A stretch of DNA of 64,000 bases from Ideonella sp. (GTDB lineage: Bacteria > Pseudomonadota > Gammaproteobacteria > Burkholderiales > Burkholderiaceae_C): the NCBI GenBank assembly GCA_016721465.1, contig JADKIA010000003.1, forward strand, positions 1-64,000, given 5' to 3'. The notes under the pieces were generated by a model. It did no database searches and had not been told where the DNA came from. It saw nothing but the letters and a program-made list of their open reading frames with translations. Positions 44,113 to 52,405 of the stretch are shown here, in pieces. Positions within the stretch are counted from its first letter, which is position 1; each line of letters opens with the position of its first letter. Both the position numbers and the translations under genes were made by a program.

Positions 44113-44223
44113 GCCTAACGTGGGAATTGAGCTGCCCGGAGCAGCGTGGTGCATTTGGCCCAGAATGAAATGAGGGCCAAATGCGCCACGCTGTGGAGGG
44201 TCAGCTCGAATGACGGGTTAGGC
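44113..44223 (-). other. attC site, family A
   Basis: 111 nt. Belongs to the 44225 gene. Confidence 0.93.
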
Positions 44224-44224
44224 A

Positions 44225-44566
44225 TCACTTCTCTGGCCTGCTTGCGTGTTTTGAGAATGCTCGCACTGCGGTAGAAATTGCCTGAGTAGTGGCCTTTTCT
44301 CTGATCATTGGTTCGGGGCGCACTGCCTCTCGGAAGAAATAGATCAGCGCAACGATGACTAGCAGAGAGAAAGCGACCAGCAGGGAACTGCTGACCAGGT
44401 AGAGCCACTTGAAGAATGGGCTACGCCCCAAGAACTCGGCATCGACTCTTGCACGAAAGTCCGATCGAAGCATGTAGCGGGCTGGCCTGATGCTGTAGAG
44501 GACGATCCACACTGCAACTTCGAACAGTCGAAGAAGCAGGTCGGCGGCCAGTTCTACAGCGGTCAT
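44225..44566 (-). CDS. Two-TM membrane protein
   Basis: 113 residues. Hydrophobic helices at about 5-25 (VELAADLLLRLFEVAVWIVLY) and 54-78 (WLYLVSSSLLVAFSLLVIVALIY), with a basic loop between and a basic tail (KATTQAISTAVRAFSKHAS). No family recognised. The ATG is about 13 nt after the attC core. Confidence 0.72.
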   Translation of the reverse strand: MTAVELAADLLLRLFEVAVWIVLYSIRPARYMLRSDFRARVDAEFLGRSPFFKWLYLVSSSLLVAFSLLVIVALIYFFREAVRPEPMIREKATTQAISTAVRAFSKHASRPEK

Positions 44567-44578
44567 GTCTCGGGTGAT

Positions 44579-44689
44579 GCCTAACGTTCGAGGTAACCGG
44601 CACGGAACGGCAGGACAGCGCTGGGCCAGAATGAAATGAGGCCCAGCGATGGCATGCCGTGGAGTGTCCGGTTGACTGAGGGGTTAGGC
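44579..44689 (-). other. attC site, family G (111 nt)
   Basis: Arm GTTCGAGGTAACCGG with a family-A-like apex (GGGCCAGAATGAAATGAGGCCC), so it looks like a hybrid. Belongs to the 44718 gene. Confidence 0.9.
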
Positions 44690-44717
44690 CGCAGTTTCGC
44701 GCTTGCTGGGTGGCGCA

Positions 44718-45326
44718 CTAAGGGTTCGACCTACGGACCCCGTGGAGAGTGCTGTAGTCGACGGACCGCAGGTACTCGACTCTGCTTGCGTATGCATGGA
44801 TGCAGTCGGGCGATACCACTCCCACGGGGATTCGCGGCACGAAGTCGGTTTCGGGAAAGACATCGGCATTGCCAGGTGTGTGCTCGTAGGCGGCAAGGTC
44901 GTGCAAGGTGGACTCCAGTAGGTGCCAGTTGTGGTCCTCTATGGCGAGACGAGCTTGGATACCCAGTGCCTGGTACATAAACTTGCCATCTACCTTTGCC
45001 TTTGCGATTGCCTGAGCGATGTGGCGGATGCCCTTGGCGAGGTCGACATCGTAGTAGTGAAAGTGTTCGGCGAGTGCCAGTGAGTGATAGGGCTCCGCAG
45101 GATCATGCTCGACTTCGGATATCAGCAGCGATTCAGCTTCGGCGAAGCGATTGTGGCGATGCAGTTCTTCAACCAACTCTCCTCGGAGTACCGAGGACTC
45201 TTCGTCGGGCCATGCTTGACGAAGCATTGCCTCAATGTGGGAGCTCAGATCGAGCGCGCGATCGCGCTGCCGCAGATCGCGCAAGCCCATGAGGGCATTT
45301 TCGAGCTGAGACTGCATGTGTGTCAT
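44718..45326 (-). CDS. TPR-like helical protein
   Basis: 202 residues from MTHMQSQLENALMGL. Helix pairs typical of tetratricopeptide-like repeats: RQRDRALDLSSHIEAMLRQAW, SSVLRGELVEELHRHNRFAEAESLLISEV (split at about 44-72), PYHSLALAEHFHYYDVDLAKGIRHIAQAI, and FMYQALGIQARLAIEDHNWHLLESTL. Likely a protein-protein interaction scaffold; partner unknown. A second in-frame Met three codons on is an alternative start. Confidence 0.78.
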   Translation of the reverse strand: MTHMQSQLENALMGLRDLRQRDRALDLSSHIEAMLRQAWPDEESSVLRGELVEELHRHNRFAEAESLLISEVEHDPAEPYHSLALAEHFHYYDVDLAKGIRHIAQAIAKAKVDGKFMYQALGIQARLAIEDHNWHLLESTLHDLAAYEHTPGNADVFPETDFVPRIPVGVVSPDCIHAYASRVEYLRSVDYSTLHGVRRSNP

Positions 45327-45334
45327 TTTCTGCG

Positions 45335-45466
45335 GCCTAACGTTCGCGGTGAGCTGACCGCTGCGGCGTGGCGCCTTGACTGACCAAGGGGACAATGCGC
45401 GGAGCGCACCCCTTGGGCAGGCGAGGTGCCATGCCGTAGCGGGTCAGCTCGACCAAGGGGTTAGGC
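45335..45466 (-). other. attC site, family E variant (132 nt)
   Basis: Arm GAGCTGACCGCTGCGGCG; apical GACAATGCGCGGAGCGCACC. Belongs to the 45489 gene. Confidence 0.92.
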
Positions 45467-45488
45467 ATCACTGAATCGCCGCGTGAAT

Positions 45489-46262
45489 TCATTGACCTGA
45501 CTCGATAAACCCATGAATGTCAGGCCAGAATGTTCGCGTCGCGACGGCTATGGAGTAGCCATCACTAACGCCCTGTTGCTCGGAACGTTGTGTGACTACG
45601 CCGAGGACCCGACCGGCCAGATTCATTACGGGTCCACCAGAATTCCCTGGTTGTGCTGCAAGGCGCAAGCGGATTAGCTGCGCGTCCTTCTGTACTCCGT
45701 TCAGGCCAACAGAGCCTTGATACGACGAATGAACTATTCCGTCGATAGGGACCAGCGCCTCGCCATATGGCGCACCCCAAATGAAGACTGCTTGGCCGCC
45801 CGCTGCTGTGGATGTGTCAACAACCGCGGCTACCGCATCTGATAGCCCAGGAGAAATGCGTAGCAACGCGATGTCCAGTCCCAGGTGCCACTTCCAGACT
45901 AAGGCGTCTTGGCTTGCGCCGAACGCGGTTCGAACCCTGACAGGCCCAGACTGACTTGCATTGGTATTTGAACTGAAAGTCATCGAGCTTTGAACGACAT
46001 GCAAGTTCGTTAGGCAATAAGTCGCTTGCCTTGTTGCCACTACGAAGCCTGAGCCAGACGAATTGGAGGCGAAAACCTGAAGGACGCTCCTTTTTGTCGA
46101 GGCGAGTACATCTTGGTCAAGTCGGATAGGCACTGCCTGGGACGGGGAGTCTTGGGACCTAACGACGCCTACCTGCAAGAGTCCAGCAGCCGTCGCGGCG
46201 CGAAGGACTCGTCTCCTCGGCAGGCTGGCGTATCGCTGAAGTTCTGACTTGATTGGAAGCAT
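45489..46262 (-). CDS. Trypsin-like serine protease (S1 fold, HtrA-like catalytic domain)
   Basis: 257 residues. The catalytic triad is readable: TNLHVV (His, about 88), LGLDIALLRI (Asp, about 131), and LAAQPGNSGGPVMN (Ser, about 209). The N-terminus SLPRRRVLRAATAAGLLQVG resembles a Tat-like or Sec signal, so the protein probably acts in the envelope. There is no PDZ domain, unlike full HtrA/DegP. The cassette is isolated; the target is unknown. Confidence 0.9.
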   Translation of the reverse strand: MLPIKSELQRYASLPRRRVLRAATAAGLLQVGVVRSQDSPSQAVPIRLDQDVLASTKRSVLQVFASNSSGSGFVVATRQATYCLTNLHVVQSSMTFSSNTNASQSGPVRVRTAFGASQDALVWKWHLGLDIALLRISPGLSDAVAAVVDTSTAAGGQAVFIWGAPYGEALVPIDGIVHSSYQGSVGLNGVQKDAQLIRLRLAAQPGNSGGPVMNLAGRVLGVVTQRSEQQGVSDGYSIAVATRTFWPDIHGFIESGQ

Positions 46263-46281
46263 GCAACATCTCTCCTGTGAC

Positions 46282-46410
46282 GCCTAACGTTCGCGGTAAC
46301 CTACCCGCGTAGGCAGGCGGCGTAAGCCCGGACGTGCAGGATGCCCCAGGCTGGTACGGCCGGGCTTACGACGCCTGCCGTAGCGGGTCAGGTTGACCAA
46401 GGGGTTAGGC
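46282..46410 (-). other. attC site, family E/G type (129 nt)
   Basis: Arm GTTCGCGGTAACCTACCC; stem GTAAGCCCGG / CCGGGCTTAC. Belongs to the 46412 gene. Confidence 0.9.
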
Positions 46411-46411
46411 G

Positions 46412-47617
46412 TCACTTTTTCGCCGCCTTCATAAGCTCAACGGCTACGTCACTCAGCTTCTGGATGCTGATCGGCGGTTCGGCTGTGTGCTCTGGCGTCT
46501 GATTGCCAAAATAGCGCTTGGTCAGTTCCTCGCGAATCTGATGCTTCTTCTCATCAGGCATCAACTCGATAAATGGCCCCAGAGAAGCAAGTTCAAGTTC
46601 GGTTTGCCTCGCGCGGTCAGCGTTTGAGCGGTGCCGAGCCGACTCTTTAGCTGTGTACCAGGCTGGCGAGGTGATGGCCACCGCGTACATCAGGCGGATT
46701 AAGACAGACCATGCATTCTCTGGGGAGAACGGTTCATGCCAGAACTTCCAGAACGTGGCTCCCGCAAGCGCTATGCCGGAGCCAAAGAAGGCAATGGTTA
46801 TCCAGCGCCATGTATTCGCCTGCTCTCCCTCTGCATTGGCGATCTTCTGGTAGTTCCCAGTGATGCCGGTATTGCCTACCACTTGTACGATCTGGGCCGC
46901 CTGCTCTTGGCTGGTTTTCAATGACTCCAGTCGATCAGACTGGGTCTTCTCCGATTCAGCTTGCAACTTCGCAAAGTCAGCTTTGAGTTCCTGGAGCATT
47001 GTTGAAAAAGCGGAAGCACGTTCGGCCTCCTTCTCTGCGTACAGCTGCTGTACAACGGCTACAACTGAAGCCGCCTCCGCCTTTTGCTTTGCGACGCTCT
47101 CGGTAAGGTTCTCCAGTCTGGCCTGTGACTCCTGCACCTGTTGAGTGAGCGCCGTCTGACGCACCATTAAGGCGTCGCGTTGAGTAGCGAGCTGCTGTAT
47201 CGAGTCGCGCGCGGCCTGCGCGGCTTGATTTACGGCATCTGCTAGCTGGGTACTGTCTCCTGCCTGTGAAGTAGGCCCGAATGCCCAAAGTTGCGGCATT
47301 ACAGCCTGCTCGACCTGCGCCCTTGCGTTCTGGATATGACCTGGATTTCTGTTGGACTGATATGACGTTAGTTCGTTGAAAATCGATTGAAACGCATTCT
47401 GAAGTTGCGACAGGCCGTATCCACTCACTAGCAATGCCGGGGTCTTCTGAAGCATTGAACGGACGGTGGAGACAATCGCGAAGGTCACCTCCAGTGCGCT
47501 GGCGTTTGTTTCTGTAGTGAGCAAGTCGGGGTCTGTGAACTCCGCTGATTTGACGAGCTCAGCGAGTCTCTCTAGCAGGCCGCTGAGAGGATGGTTGGCG
47601 TACTCGGAAGGGCTCAT
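46412..47617 (-). CDS. Long coiled-coil membrane protein
   Basis: 401 residues. A helical N-terminal region (LLERLAELVKSAEF ... YGLSQLQNAFQSIFNEL) leads into a coiled coil at about 122-250, rich in Q/E/A heptads. Two transmembrane helices follow at about 271-291 and 303-323 (WITIAFFGSGIALAGATFW, VLIRLMYAVAITSPAWY) and then a charged C-terminus with ELMPDEKKHQIREELTKRYFG. No enzymatic motif. Its size (1.2 kb) is unusual for a cassette, and the architecture resembles membrane sensors of phage-defence proteins, which is only an analogy. Confidence 0.75.
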   Translation of the reverse strand: MSPSEYANHPLSGLLERLAELVKSAEFTDPDLLTTETNASALEVTFAIVSTVRSMLQKTPALLVSGYGLSQLQNAFQSIFNELTSYQSNRNPGHIQNARAQVEQAVMPQLWAFGPTSQAGDSTQLADAVNQAAQAARDSIQQLATQRDALMVRQTALTQQVQESQARLENLTESVAKQKAEAASVVAVVQQLYAEKEAERASAFSTMLQELKADFAKLQAESEKTQSDRLESLKTSQEQAAQIVQVVGNTGITGNYQKIANAEGEQANTWRWITIAFFGSGIALAGATFWKFWHEPFSPENAWSVLIRLMYAVAITSPAWYTAKESARHRSNADRARQTELELASLGPFIELMPDEKKHQIREELTKRYFGNQTPEHTAEPPISIQKLSDVAVELMKAAKK

Positions 47618-47654
47618 GCTGTCACTTTCGGCGAGGGAAGACGGGCATCGTGAC

Positions 47655-47765
47655 GCCTAACGTGGGAATTGAGCTGCCCGGAGCAGCGTGGTGCGTTTGG
47701 CCCAGAATGAAATGAGGGCCAAAGGCGCCACGCTGTGGAGGGTCAGCTCGAATGACGGGTTAGGC
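47655..47765 (-). other. attC site, family A
   Basis: 111 nt. Belongs to the 47769 gene. Confidence 0.93.
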
Positions 47766-47768
47766 CTC

Positions 47769-48215
47769 TTACAGCCAGCCGAACTGTGCTCGTACTTCTC
47801 GTGCGGTGACATTTATGGGCGCGGTAGGAGCCTGCGGGTATTGGCGCAAGTTCGTAGCGCGAACTCCACCACTGTTTTGACCAAGCACAGCAACGCCCTT
47901 TATACGCCAGCCCGCGGCTCTAAGGCCAGCCAGATAGGCCTGCGCATCCAGTTGGCCTTGAGTCCTACTGTTGTCGACAGTCGCCGAGAGGCAGAAGACC
48001 ACCGCGTTGCAGCGTGTTCGCTCAACTTCGGCGATGAACTCCTCAACTGTAGTGCGGGTGTCCTGAAGCGTTCCGATGCGCGCGTAGGTCTTCAGTGGGG
48101 CCTTTGCGCCCTGAATCTGAACGTCTCGGACGCTACGATTGAAGCAGCCCGTAAGGCTGCGGACAAGCGAGGCCTTTCGGGTGTTTGTACTTCCGATGAC
48201 GATATATGCGTCCAT
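47769..48215 (-). CDS. P-loop-like protein of unknown function
   Basis: 148 residues opening with the strand-loop MDAYIVIGSTNTRKASLVRS, a degenerate Walker A (GSTNTRKAS; the Gly before Lys is missing). A hydrophobic strand with AVVFCLSAT follows where GTPases have a DxxG/NKxD scaffold, and a C-terminal VTAREVRAQFGWL. A small nucleotide-binding protein is plausible, but no binding can be asserted. Confidence 0.68.
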   Translation of the reverse strand: MDAYIVIGSTNTRKASLVRSLTGCFNRSVRDVQIQGAKAPLKTYARIGTLQDTRTTVEEFIAEVERTRCNAVVFCLSATVDNSRTQGQLDAQAYLAGLRAAGWRIKGVAVLGQNSGGVRATNLRQYPQAPTAPINVTAREVRAQFGWL

Positions 48216-48228
48216 CTCTTGCCTAGAG

Positions 48229-48357
48229 GCCTAACGTTCGAGCTAAGCGGGCGACAACGGCAGGACGCCAAGCCCGGGCCGGTGAAAATGTACCGCGTAC
48301 CACCGGCCCGGGCTTGGTGGCCTGCCGTTGGCGCTCCGCTTGAGCGAGGGGTTAGGC
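48229..48357 (-). other. attC site, family C (129 nt)
   Basis: Apical AAATGTACCGCGTACC with stem AAGCCCGGGCCGGTG. Belongs to the 48359 gene. Confidence 0.92.
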
Positions 48358-48358
48358 C

Positions 48359-48874
48359 TCACAGCGCGGGCAAGGCGAGGGCGTATAGCCCACTTGAACC
48401 ATACTCGTCCTCGAATTCGCGCTCGAAGGACATGCCAACCTTCTGAGCAACTCCGGCCGAGGCCGCGTTCCCAGGCATGACGAGGCACACCAGGCGGCGT
48501 AGGCCAAGAACTTGATGTGCATGCTTGATGATGCCGTGCGAGGCTTCGGTTGCAAACCCTTCGCGCCAGCGCTCCTTCTTGATCATGAACGCGAGTTCAA
48601 CTTCGTCTCTGCCCTGAATGTGCCACGGTAGTAGCCCGCATCGACCCAGAAATTCTCCGCTGCTGCGCTCAATTGTGGCCCAAAGGCCCAGCTCTGGATG
48701 ACGAGGGTGACCTTGAAGGAACCAGTCAAGCTCTTCCTTCGTTTCGGCGAGGGTACGAGTCCCGTCCGGGTAGTACTTCCTGATCTCAGGATCTCGATAC
48801 AGAGCGTACAAATGCGCCAGATCTTCGGGTTCAAAGCGGCGCAGCTGAAGGCGTTCGGTATTCAGGATGACCAT
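48359..48874 (-). CDS. GNAT acetyltransferase, RimJ/RimL type
   Basis: 171 residues. It starts LNTERLQLRRFEPEDLAHLYALY, the signature opening of RimJ/RimL-type GNATs, and continues with IGRCGLLP-like FLGRCGLLPWH, VELAFMIKKERWREGFATEA (acetyl-CoA loop region, about 91-110) and MPGNAASAGVAQKVGMSFE. Enzymes of this group acetylate ribosomal protein N-termini or small amines such as antibiotics; which applies here cannot be told. Confidence 0.9.
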   Translation of the reverse strand: MVILNTERLQLRRFEPEDLAHLYALYRDPEIRKYYPDGTRTLAETKEELDWFLQGHPRHPELGLWATIERSSGEFLGRCGLLPWHIQGRDEVELAFMIKKERWREGFATEASHGIIKHAHQVLGLRRLVCLVMPGNAASAGVAQKVGMSFEREFEDEYGSSGLYALALPAL

Positions 48875-48899
48875 GAACCGCTGCGGTGTGTTTTGTGAG

Positions 48900-49028
48900 G
48901 CCTAACGTTCGAGCTAAGCGGGCGACAACGGCAGGCCACCAGGCCCGGGCCGGTGAAAATGTACAGCGTACCACCGGCCCGGGCCTGGTGGCCTGCCGTT
49001 GGCGCTCCGCTTGAGCGAGGGGTTAGGC
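48900..49028 (-). other. attC site, family C (129 nt)
   Basis: Stem GGCCACCAGGCCCGGGCCGGTG. R'' ends the 49023 gene. Confidence 0.92.
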
Positions 49029-49553
49029 CGCACCGCGCGCGCTCGGCTTGACTTTGCGTGTAGCAACAGAGATGGCCTCTTCTTGCAGGACTGCGTTTGC
49101 AGCCGCAACTTTTGCCCATGAAGGCGAGAGCGAAAGCCTGCGCTTAGCCTCGCCCAGCGAGACCGCGTACTCTTCGCGAATGGTCTTGATGGCTTGGACC
49201 GGCGACCTTCCTTCTTCTTTCAGAGCGGAAAGCCTTGATTCCATGTTCGCTGGCACCGCACCTGCACCGAAGACTGCCTCGAACCAGTAGGCTCCAATGT
49301 CGAAGAACCACGATTCGTTCTTCGCAGTCTTGAAGTCGCGAAGGTCTCGCATAGGCAGCTTGTAGCGCCAGTGAAGGGCGATGAGATCGCGCAGAGCGGG
49401 CTCGCTCAGACTTGCGGTCCTCAGTGAGACTTGTAGTCCGTGCGGCGTGCCTGTGATCTTGCGGATGCCGGGAATTGAGCCGAGCCAGCGGAAGAAGGCG
49501 TCCTCGTCGAGCTGCGAGTAGAACGTTCCTTCGTGGATCAGTAGGGATGGCAT
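49023..49553 (-). CDS. Conserved protein with L7/L12-like C-terminal segment
   Basis: 176 residues. The N-terminal part (YSQLDEDAFFRWLGSIPGI, GLQVSLRT, LRDLIALHWRYKLPMRDL) looks like a small globular domain. The C-terminal segment EGRSPVQAIKTIREEYAVSLGEAKRRLSLS (about 122-151) resembles the helix-helix of ribosomal protein L7/L12 C-terminal domains, as seen in several bacterial proteins. Function unknown. The stop is in R''. Confidence 0.73.
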   Translation of the reverse strand: MPSLLIHEGTFYSQLDEDAFFRWLGSIPGIRKITGTPHGLQVSLRTASLSEPALRDLIALHWRYKLPMRDLRDFKTAKNESWFFDIGAYWFEAVFGAGAVPANMESRLSALKEEGRSPVQAIKTIREEYAVSLGEAKRRLSLSPSWAKVAAANAVLQEEAISVATRKVKPSARGAA

Positions 49554-49560
49554 CTGTGCG

Positions 49561-49689
49561 GCCTAACGTTCGAGCTAAGCGGGCGACGACGGCAGGACGC
49601 CAGGCCCGGGGCGGTGAAAATGTACACCGTACCACCGACCCGGGCCTGGTGGCCTGCCGTTGGCGCTCCGCTTGAGCGAGGGGTTAGGC
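49561..49689 (-). other. attC site, family C (129 nt)
   Basis: Apical AAATGTACACCGTACC. R'' ends the 49684 gene. Confidence 0.92.
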
Positions 49690-50154
49690 CACACCGGCAC
49701 TGAGCCGAAGCTCCATGAAGACGCTGTGCTCGTTTGGTAGGTAGCTGCCGAACGGACCCGATATGACGAAACCTTTGCTGCGATAGAGGTTGTGAGCCGG
49801 CTCAAAGGCAGCGTGCGTTCCTGTCTCGAGGCTGAGTGTGGTGTAGCCACGCTGCTGCCCCTCCGAGATGATGTGCGCGAGTACGGCGCGGCCTGCACCC
49901 CGACCGCGTGCAGCTGCTGGTGTGCGCATGGATTTGATCTCGCCGTGAGTCGGCGTGAGCTCCTTCAGTGCGCCACAGCCAAGAAGCACCTCTTCCTCCC
50001 AGACGGTCCAGAACGTGATGTCATCCGCTCGAAGCTTGTTCAGATCCAGTGCGAAGACTTGTTCGGGCGGTGAGAGCTCGTACATGTTCGCCAGGTGCTC
50101 TTCAAGCAGAGAGTGAACCTGGGGGCGGGATAGGTCGTCGACTTCAATACGCAT
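49684..50154 (-). CDS. GNAT-family N-acetyltransferase (YsnE-like)
   Basis: 156 residues. MRIEVDDLSRPQVHSLLEEHLANM is the characteristic opening of YsnE/PA4026-type acetyltransferases. It is followed by EVLLGCGALKEL, the strand IKSMRTPAAARGRGAGRAVLAHII (split; acetyl-CoA loop ARGRGAGRAVL near 83-93) and NLYRSKGFV. The family has been linked to modification of small molecules such as auxin-like compounds; substrate here unknown. Confidence 0.89.
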   Translation of the reverse strand: MRIEVDDLSRPQVHSLLEEHLANMYELSPPEQVFALDLNKLRADDITFWTVWEEEVLLGCGALKELTPTHGEIKSMRTPAAARGRGAGRAVLAHIISEGQQRGYTTLSLETGTHAAFEPAHNLYRSKGFVISGPFGSYLPNEHSVFMELRLSAGVA

Positions 50155-50182
50155 GTGGCGGTGTGACGGTGGGTTTTGTGTG

Positions 50183-50311
50183 GCCTAACGTTCGAGCTAA
50201 GCGGGCGACAACGGCAGGACGCCAGGGCCCGGGCTGAGAAAATGTACTGCGTACCTCAGGCTGGGCCCTGGTGGCCTGCTGTTGGTGCTCCGCTTGAGCG
50301 AGGGGTTAGGC
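50183..50311 (-). other. attC site, family C (129 nt)
   Basis: Apical AAATGTACTGCGTACCTCAGG; right arm GTTGGTGCTCCG. Belongs to the 50323 gene. Confidence 0.92.
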
Positions 50312-50322
50312 GGCATTCGCGG

Positions 50323-50826
50323 TTACTTGGTGCGCTGAGCGTCGGGTAAGCCGTCATGGCCACCAAGCTCGCGGTGGGGAACATCACTCCACCAGTACTG
50401 CTCGGGCATGTCCTGCCGCCGCGATGAGTTGAGCGGGTAGTAGATTCTGCTACCCGGCTTCGGTGCCTCACCGCCTACGAGCAGCACGACTTCCTGTTCG
50501 GAGTTGTTGATGAAGCAGTGCGAGATTCCTGTTCCGACTGGGAATGCGGCCAAGTCACCGGAACTCATGCTGTAAACATGACCGTCCATCCAGGCATCAA
50601 CCACTCCAGAGACAACGTAGACGAACTCATCCTCGTTCTCCTCCGCGTGGGGCCAAGACGAGCGGGTGCCGGGCGGCAGGCGCTGGATATTGATGCCGAT
50701 GCGCTCGAGGCCCGCTTCTTTGCCGACTCTGCGCACTGGGCCCATCGGCTCGGTGCTCTGCGGATAGACGTGCGTGTGCTCTGGCACTTCGTTCGTTGAT
50801 CGGATGCAGGATGGGCGATTCGACAT
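50323..50826 (-). CDS. Cupin-domain protein
   Basis: 167 residues. Cupin motif 1 is SSWPHAEENEDEFVYVVSGVVDAW (split; H, E, E at about 60-71) and motif 2 is FPVGTGISHCFIN. The N-terminus HTHVYPQSTEPMGPVRRVG and the C-terminal EQYWWSDVPHRELGGHDG are typical of a cupin subfamily common in proteobacteria and of unknown substrate. Start is ATG, about 45 nt from the attC core. Confidence 0.85.
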   Translation of the reverse strand: MSNRPSCIRSTNEVPEHTHVYPQSTEPMGPVRRVGKEAGLERIGINIQRLPPGTRSSWPHAEENEDEFVYVVSGVVDAWMDGHVYSMSSGDLAAFPVGTGISHCFINNSEQEVVLLVGGEAPKPGSRIYYPLNSSRRQDMPEQYWWSDVPHRELGGHDGLPDAQRTK

Positions 50827-50870
50827 GGCTGTTTCTCACTCTGGACGGCCAGAACAGGGTGCCCTATGCC

Positions 50871-50999
50871 GCCTAACGTTCGAGCTAAGCGGGCGACGAC
50901 GGCAGGACGCCAGGCCCGGGCTGGCGAAAATGTACCGCGTACCGCCAGACCGGGCCTGGTGGCCTGCCGTTGGCGCTCCGCTTGAGCGAGTGGTTAGGC
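50871..50999 (-). other. attC site, family C (129 nt)
   Basis: Right arm GAGCGAGTGGTTAGGC has a T in the spacer. R'' ends the 50994 gene. Confidence 0.92.
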
Positions 51000-51740
51000 G
51001 TCTTTGAGCTCAAGTACGAGACCATCTGAGGCTGTTTCGTACGGCAGGGATGCTGCTCTCTCAAGCATATCGTCACTCATATGTGTGAGCACCAAGCGCT
51101 TGGGCCGCATGCGTCCGAGACCCTTCTCTAGCGAATCGACGTCCAGGTGCAGCTTGACCTTCTTGTCGAAGAAGTACGCCTCCGCAATCATGAGGTCAGC
51201 TTCATATCCTGCGTCGACTAGAGCATCGGTCCATTCGGTATCGCCTGTGTAGGCAAGTACTTTGCTCTCTGCCTCAAACCGGTAGGCAAGGAAGGGCCCA
51301 CCCGGATTCCCATGCACGGCCTGAAAGGCTGTGACCGCGACATCGCCCACGGTCAAGGTCTGCCCGGGGACCACCTCGATGAGATCGAATCGGAACTTTG
51401 GCTTCGTAGCGAACGATCCCGGAAAAGCAGTTTCCATGACGCGCTCGTACCACTTGGGAAGGCCTGCGGGGCCAACGACGGTCAACGGCAAAACTCGGCG
51501 GCTGAAGAACTGCGCATCAAGCATGAAGAAGGGCAGTCCACCGAAGTGGTCGGCATGAAAGTGCGTCACGAAGATCGTCTGGATCGCGTTGCGGTCAACG
51601 GCTTGGGCCTTCATGCCGATGAGCGATGAGGCCCCAATGTCAATCAGGAAGTTGACCTTCTCGCCGACGACTTGAAAACAGGTGTTCAGTCGTCCACCGC
51701 TACCAAACGCGTCGCCGCTGCCGATGAATCTGAAGTGCAT
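50994..51740 (-). CDS. MBL-fold metallo-hydrolase (RNase Z/phosphodiesterase-like)
   Basis: 248 residues. The metal site is clear: VTHFHADHFGGLPF (HxHxDH at about 59-64), HGNPGG and AYTGDTEW (Asp ligand), and LVLTHMSD near the C-terminus (His ligand). The opening FRFIGSGDAFGSGGRLNTCF matches the RNase Z/PqqB-like subgroup. Expected activity is a zinc-dependent phosphodiesterase or related hydrolase. Complete enzyme in a cassette, with its stop in R''. Confidence 0.92.
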   Translation of the reverse strand: MHFRFIGSGDAFGSGGRLNTCFQVVGEKVNFLIDIGASSLIGMKAQAVDRNAIQTIFVTHFHADHFGGLPFFMLDAQFFSRRVLPLTVVGPAGLPKWYERVMETAFPGSFATKPKFRFDLIEVVPGQTLTVGDVAVTAFQAVHGNPGGPFLAYRFEAESKVLAYTGDTEWTDALVDAGYEADLMIAEAYFFDKKVKLHLDVDSLEKGLGRMRPKRLVLTHMSDDMLERAASLPYETASDGLVLELKDA

Positions 51741-51748
51741 GTTAAGAC

Positions 51749-51859
51749 GCCTAACGTGGGAATTGAGCTGCCCGGAGCAGCGTGGTGCGTTTGGCCCAGA
51801 ATGAAATGAGGGCCAAAGGCGCCACGCTGTGGAGGGTCAGCTCGAATGACGGGTTAGGC
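51749..51859 (-). other. attC site, family A
   Basis: 111 nt. R'' ends the 51854 gene. Confidence 0.93.
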
Positions 51860-52258
51860 CGCATTCGACCCGGCAGCAACAGCCTTTAGAAAACCGTCCT
51901 TGTCTCTTGGCGAGATCAGAATTGAGTTCCGACCACGTGCATAGTCAATTCTGAGCCGATCCAACGATAAGGCCGGGCTGGAGATGATTGACTTTGACGG
52001 TACGATCTTGGTGATTTCATTCTTGACGATCCGCCACTTGAACGGACCGCTCTGAACGACAAGGGCGTCGCCTGTCACTGTGTACTTGGTTGACAGCAAC
52101 AGCCAAAGAAAGAATCCGCCAAGCATTGCAGAGACGAGTAGATGCGGAAGCGAGTTTGACCCACTTCGCAGCGCTTCCATGGCCTGGAGCAGTGGGAACG
52201 CTGTAGCTACGGCAAACACCAGGAGTAGCCAAAGGTCAATCTTTGAACGGAAAACCAC
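51854..52258 (-). CDS. PH-domain (bPH_4/DUF1200-like) membrane protein
   Basis: 134 residues with a GTG start (GTG GTT TTC CGT, MVFRSKIDLW). The two hydrophobic segments WLLLVFAVATAFPLL and LLVSAMLGGFFLWLLLS are membrane helices. The soluble part YTVTGDALVVQSGPFKWRIVKNEITKI (split) ending SSPALSLDRLRIDY and ISPRDKDGFL matches the bPH_4 bacterial PH-like family, in which SPALSLDR is characteristic. Function unknown. Confidence 0.85.
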   Translation of the reverse strand: MVFRSKIDLWLLLVFAVATAFPLLQAMEALRSGSNSLPHLLVSAMLGGFFLWLLLSTKYTVTGDALVVQSGPFKWRIVKNEITKIVPSKSIISSPALSLDRLRIDYARGRNSILISPRDKDGFLKAVAAGSNAA

Positions 52259-52276
52259 GGCAATGTCTCCTATGCG

Positions 52277-52405
52277 GCCTAACGTTCGAGCTAAGCGGGC
52301 GCCAACGGCAGGACGCCAGGCCCGGGACTGTGACAATGTACGGAGTACCACAGGCCCGGGCCTGGTGGCCTGCCGTTGGTGCTCCGCTTGAGCGAGGGGT
52401 TAGGC
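52277..52405 (-). other. attC site, family C (129 nt)
   Basis: Apical ACAATGTACGGAGTACC with stem GGGACTGTG / CACAGGCCC. R'' ends the 52400 gene. Confidence 0.92.
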
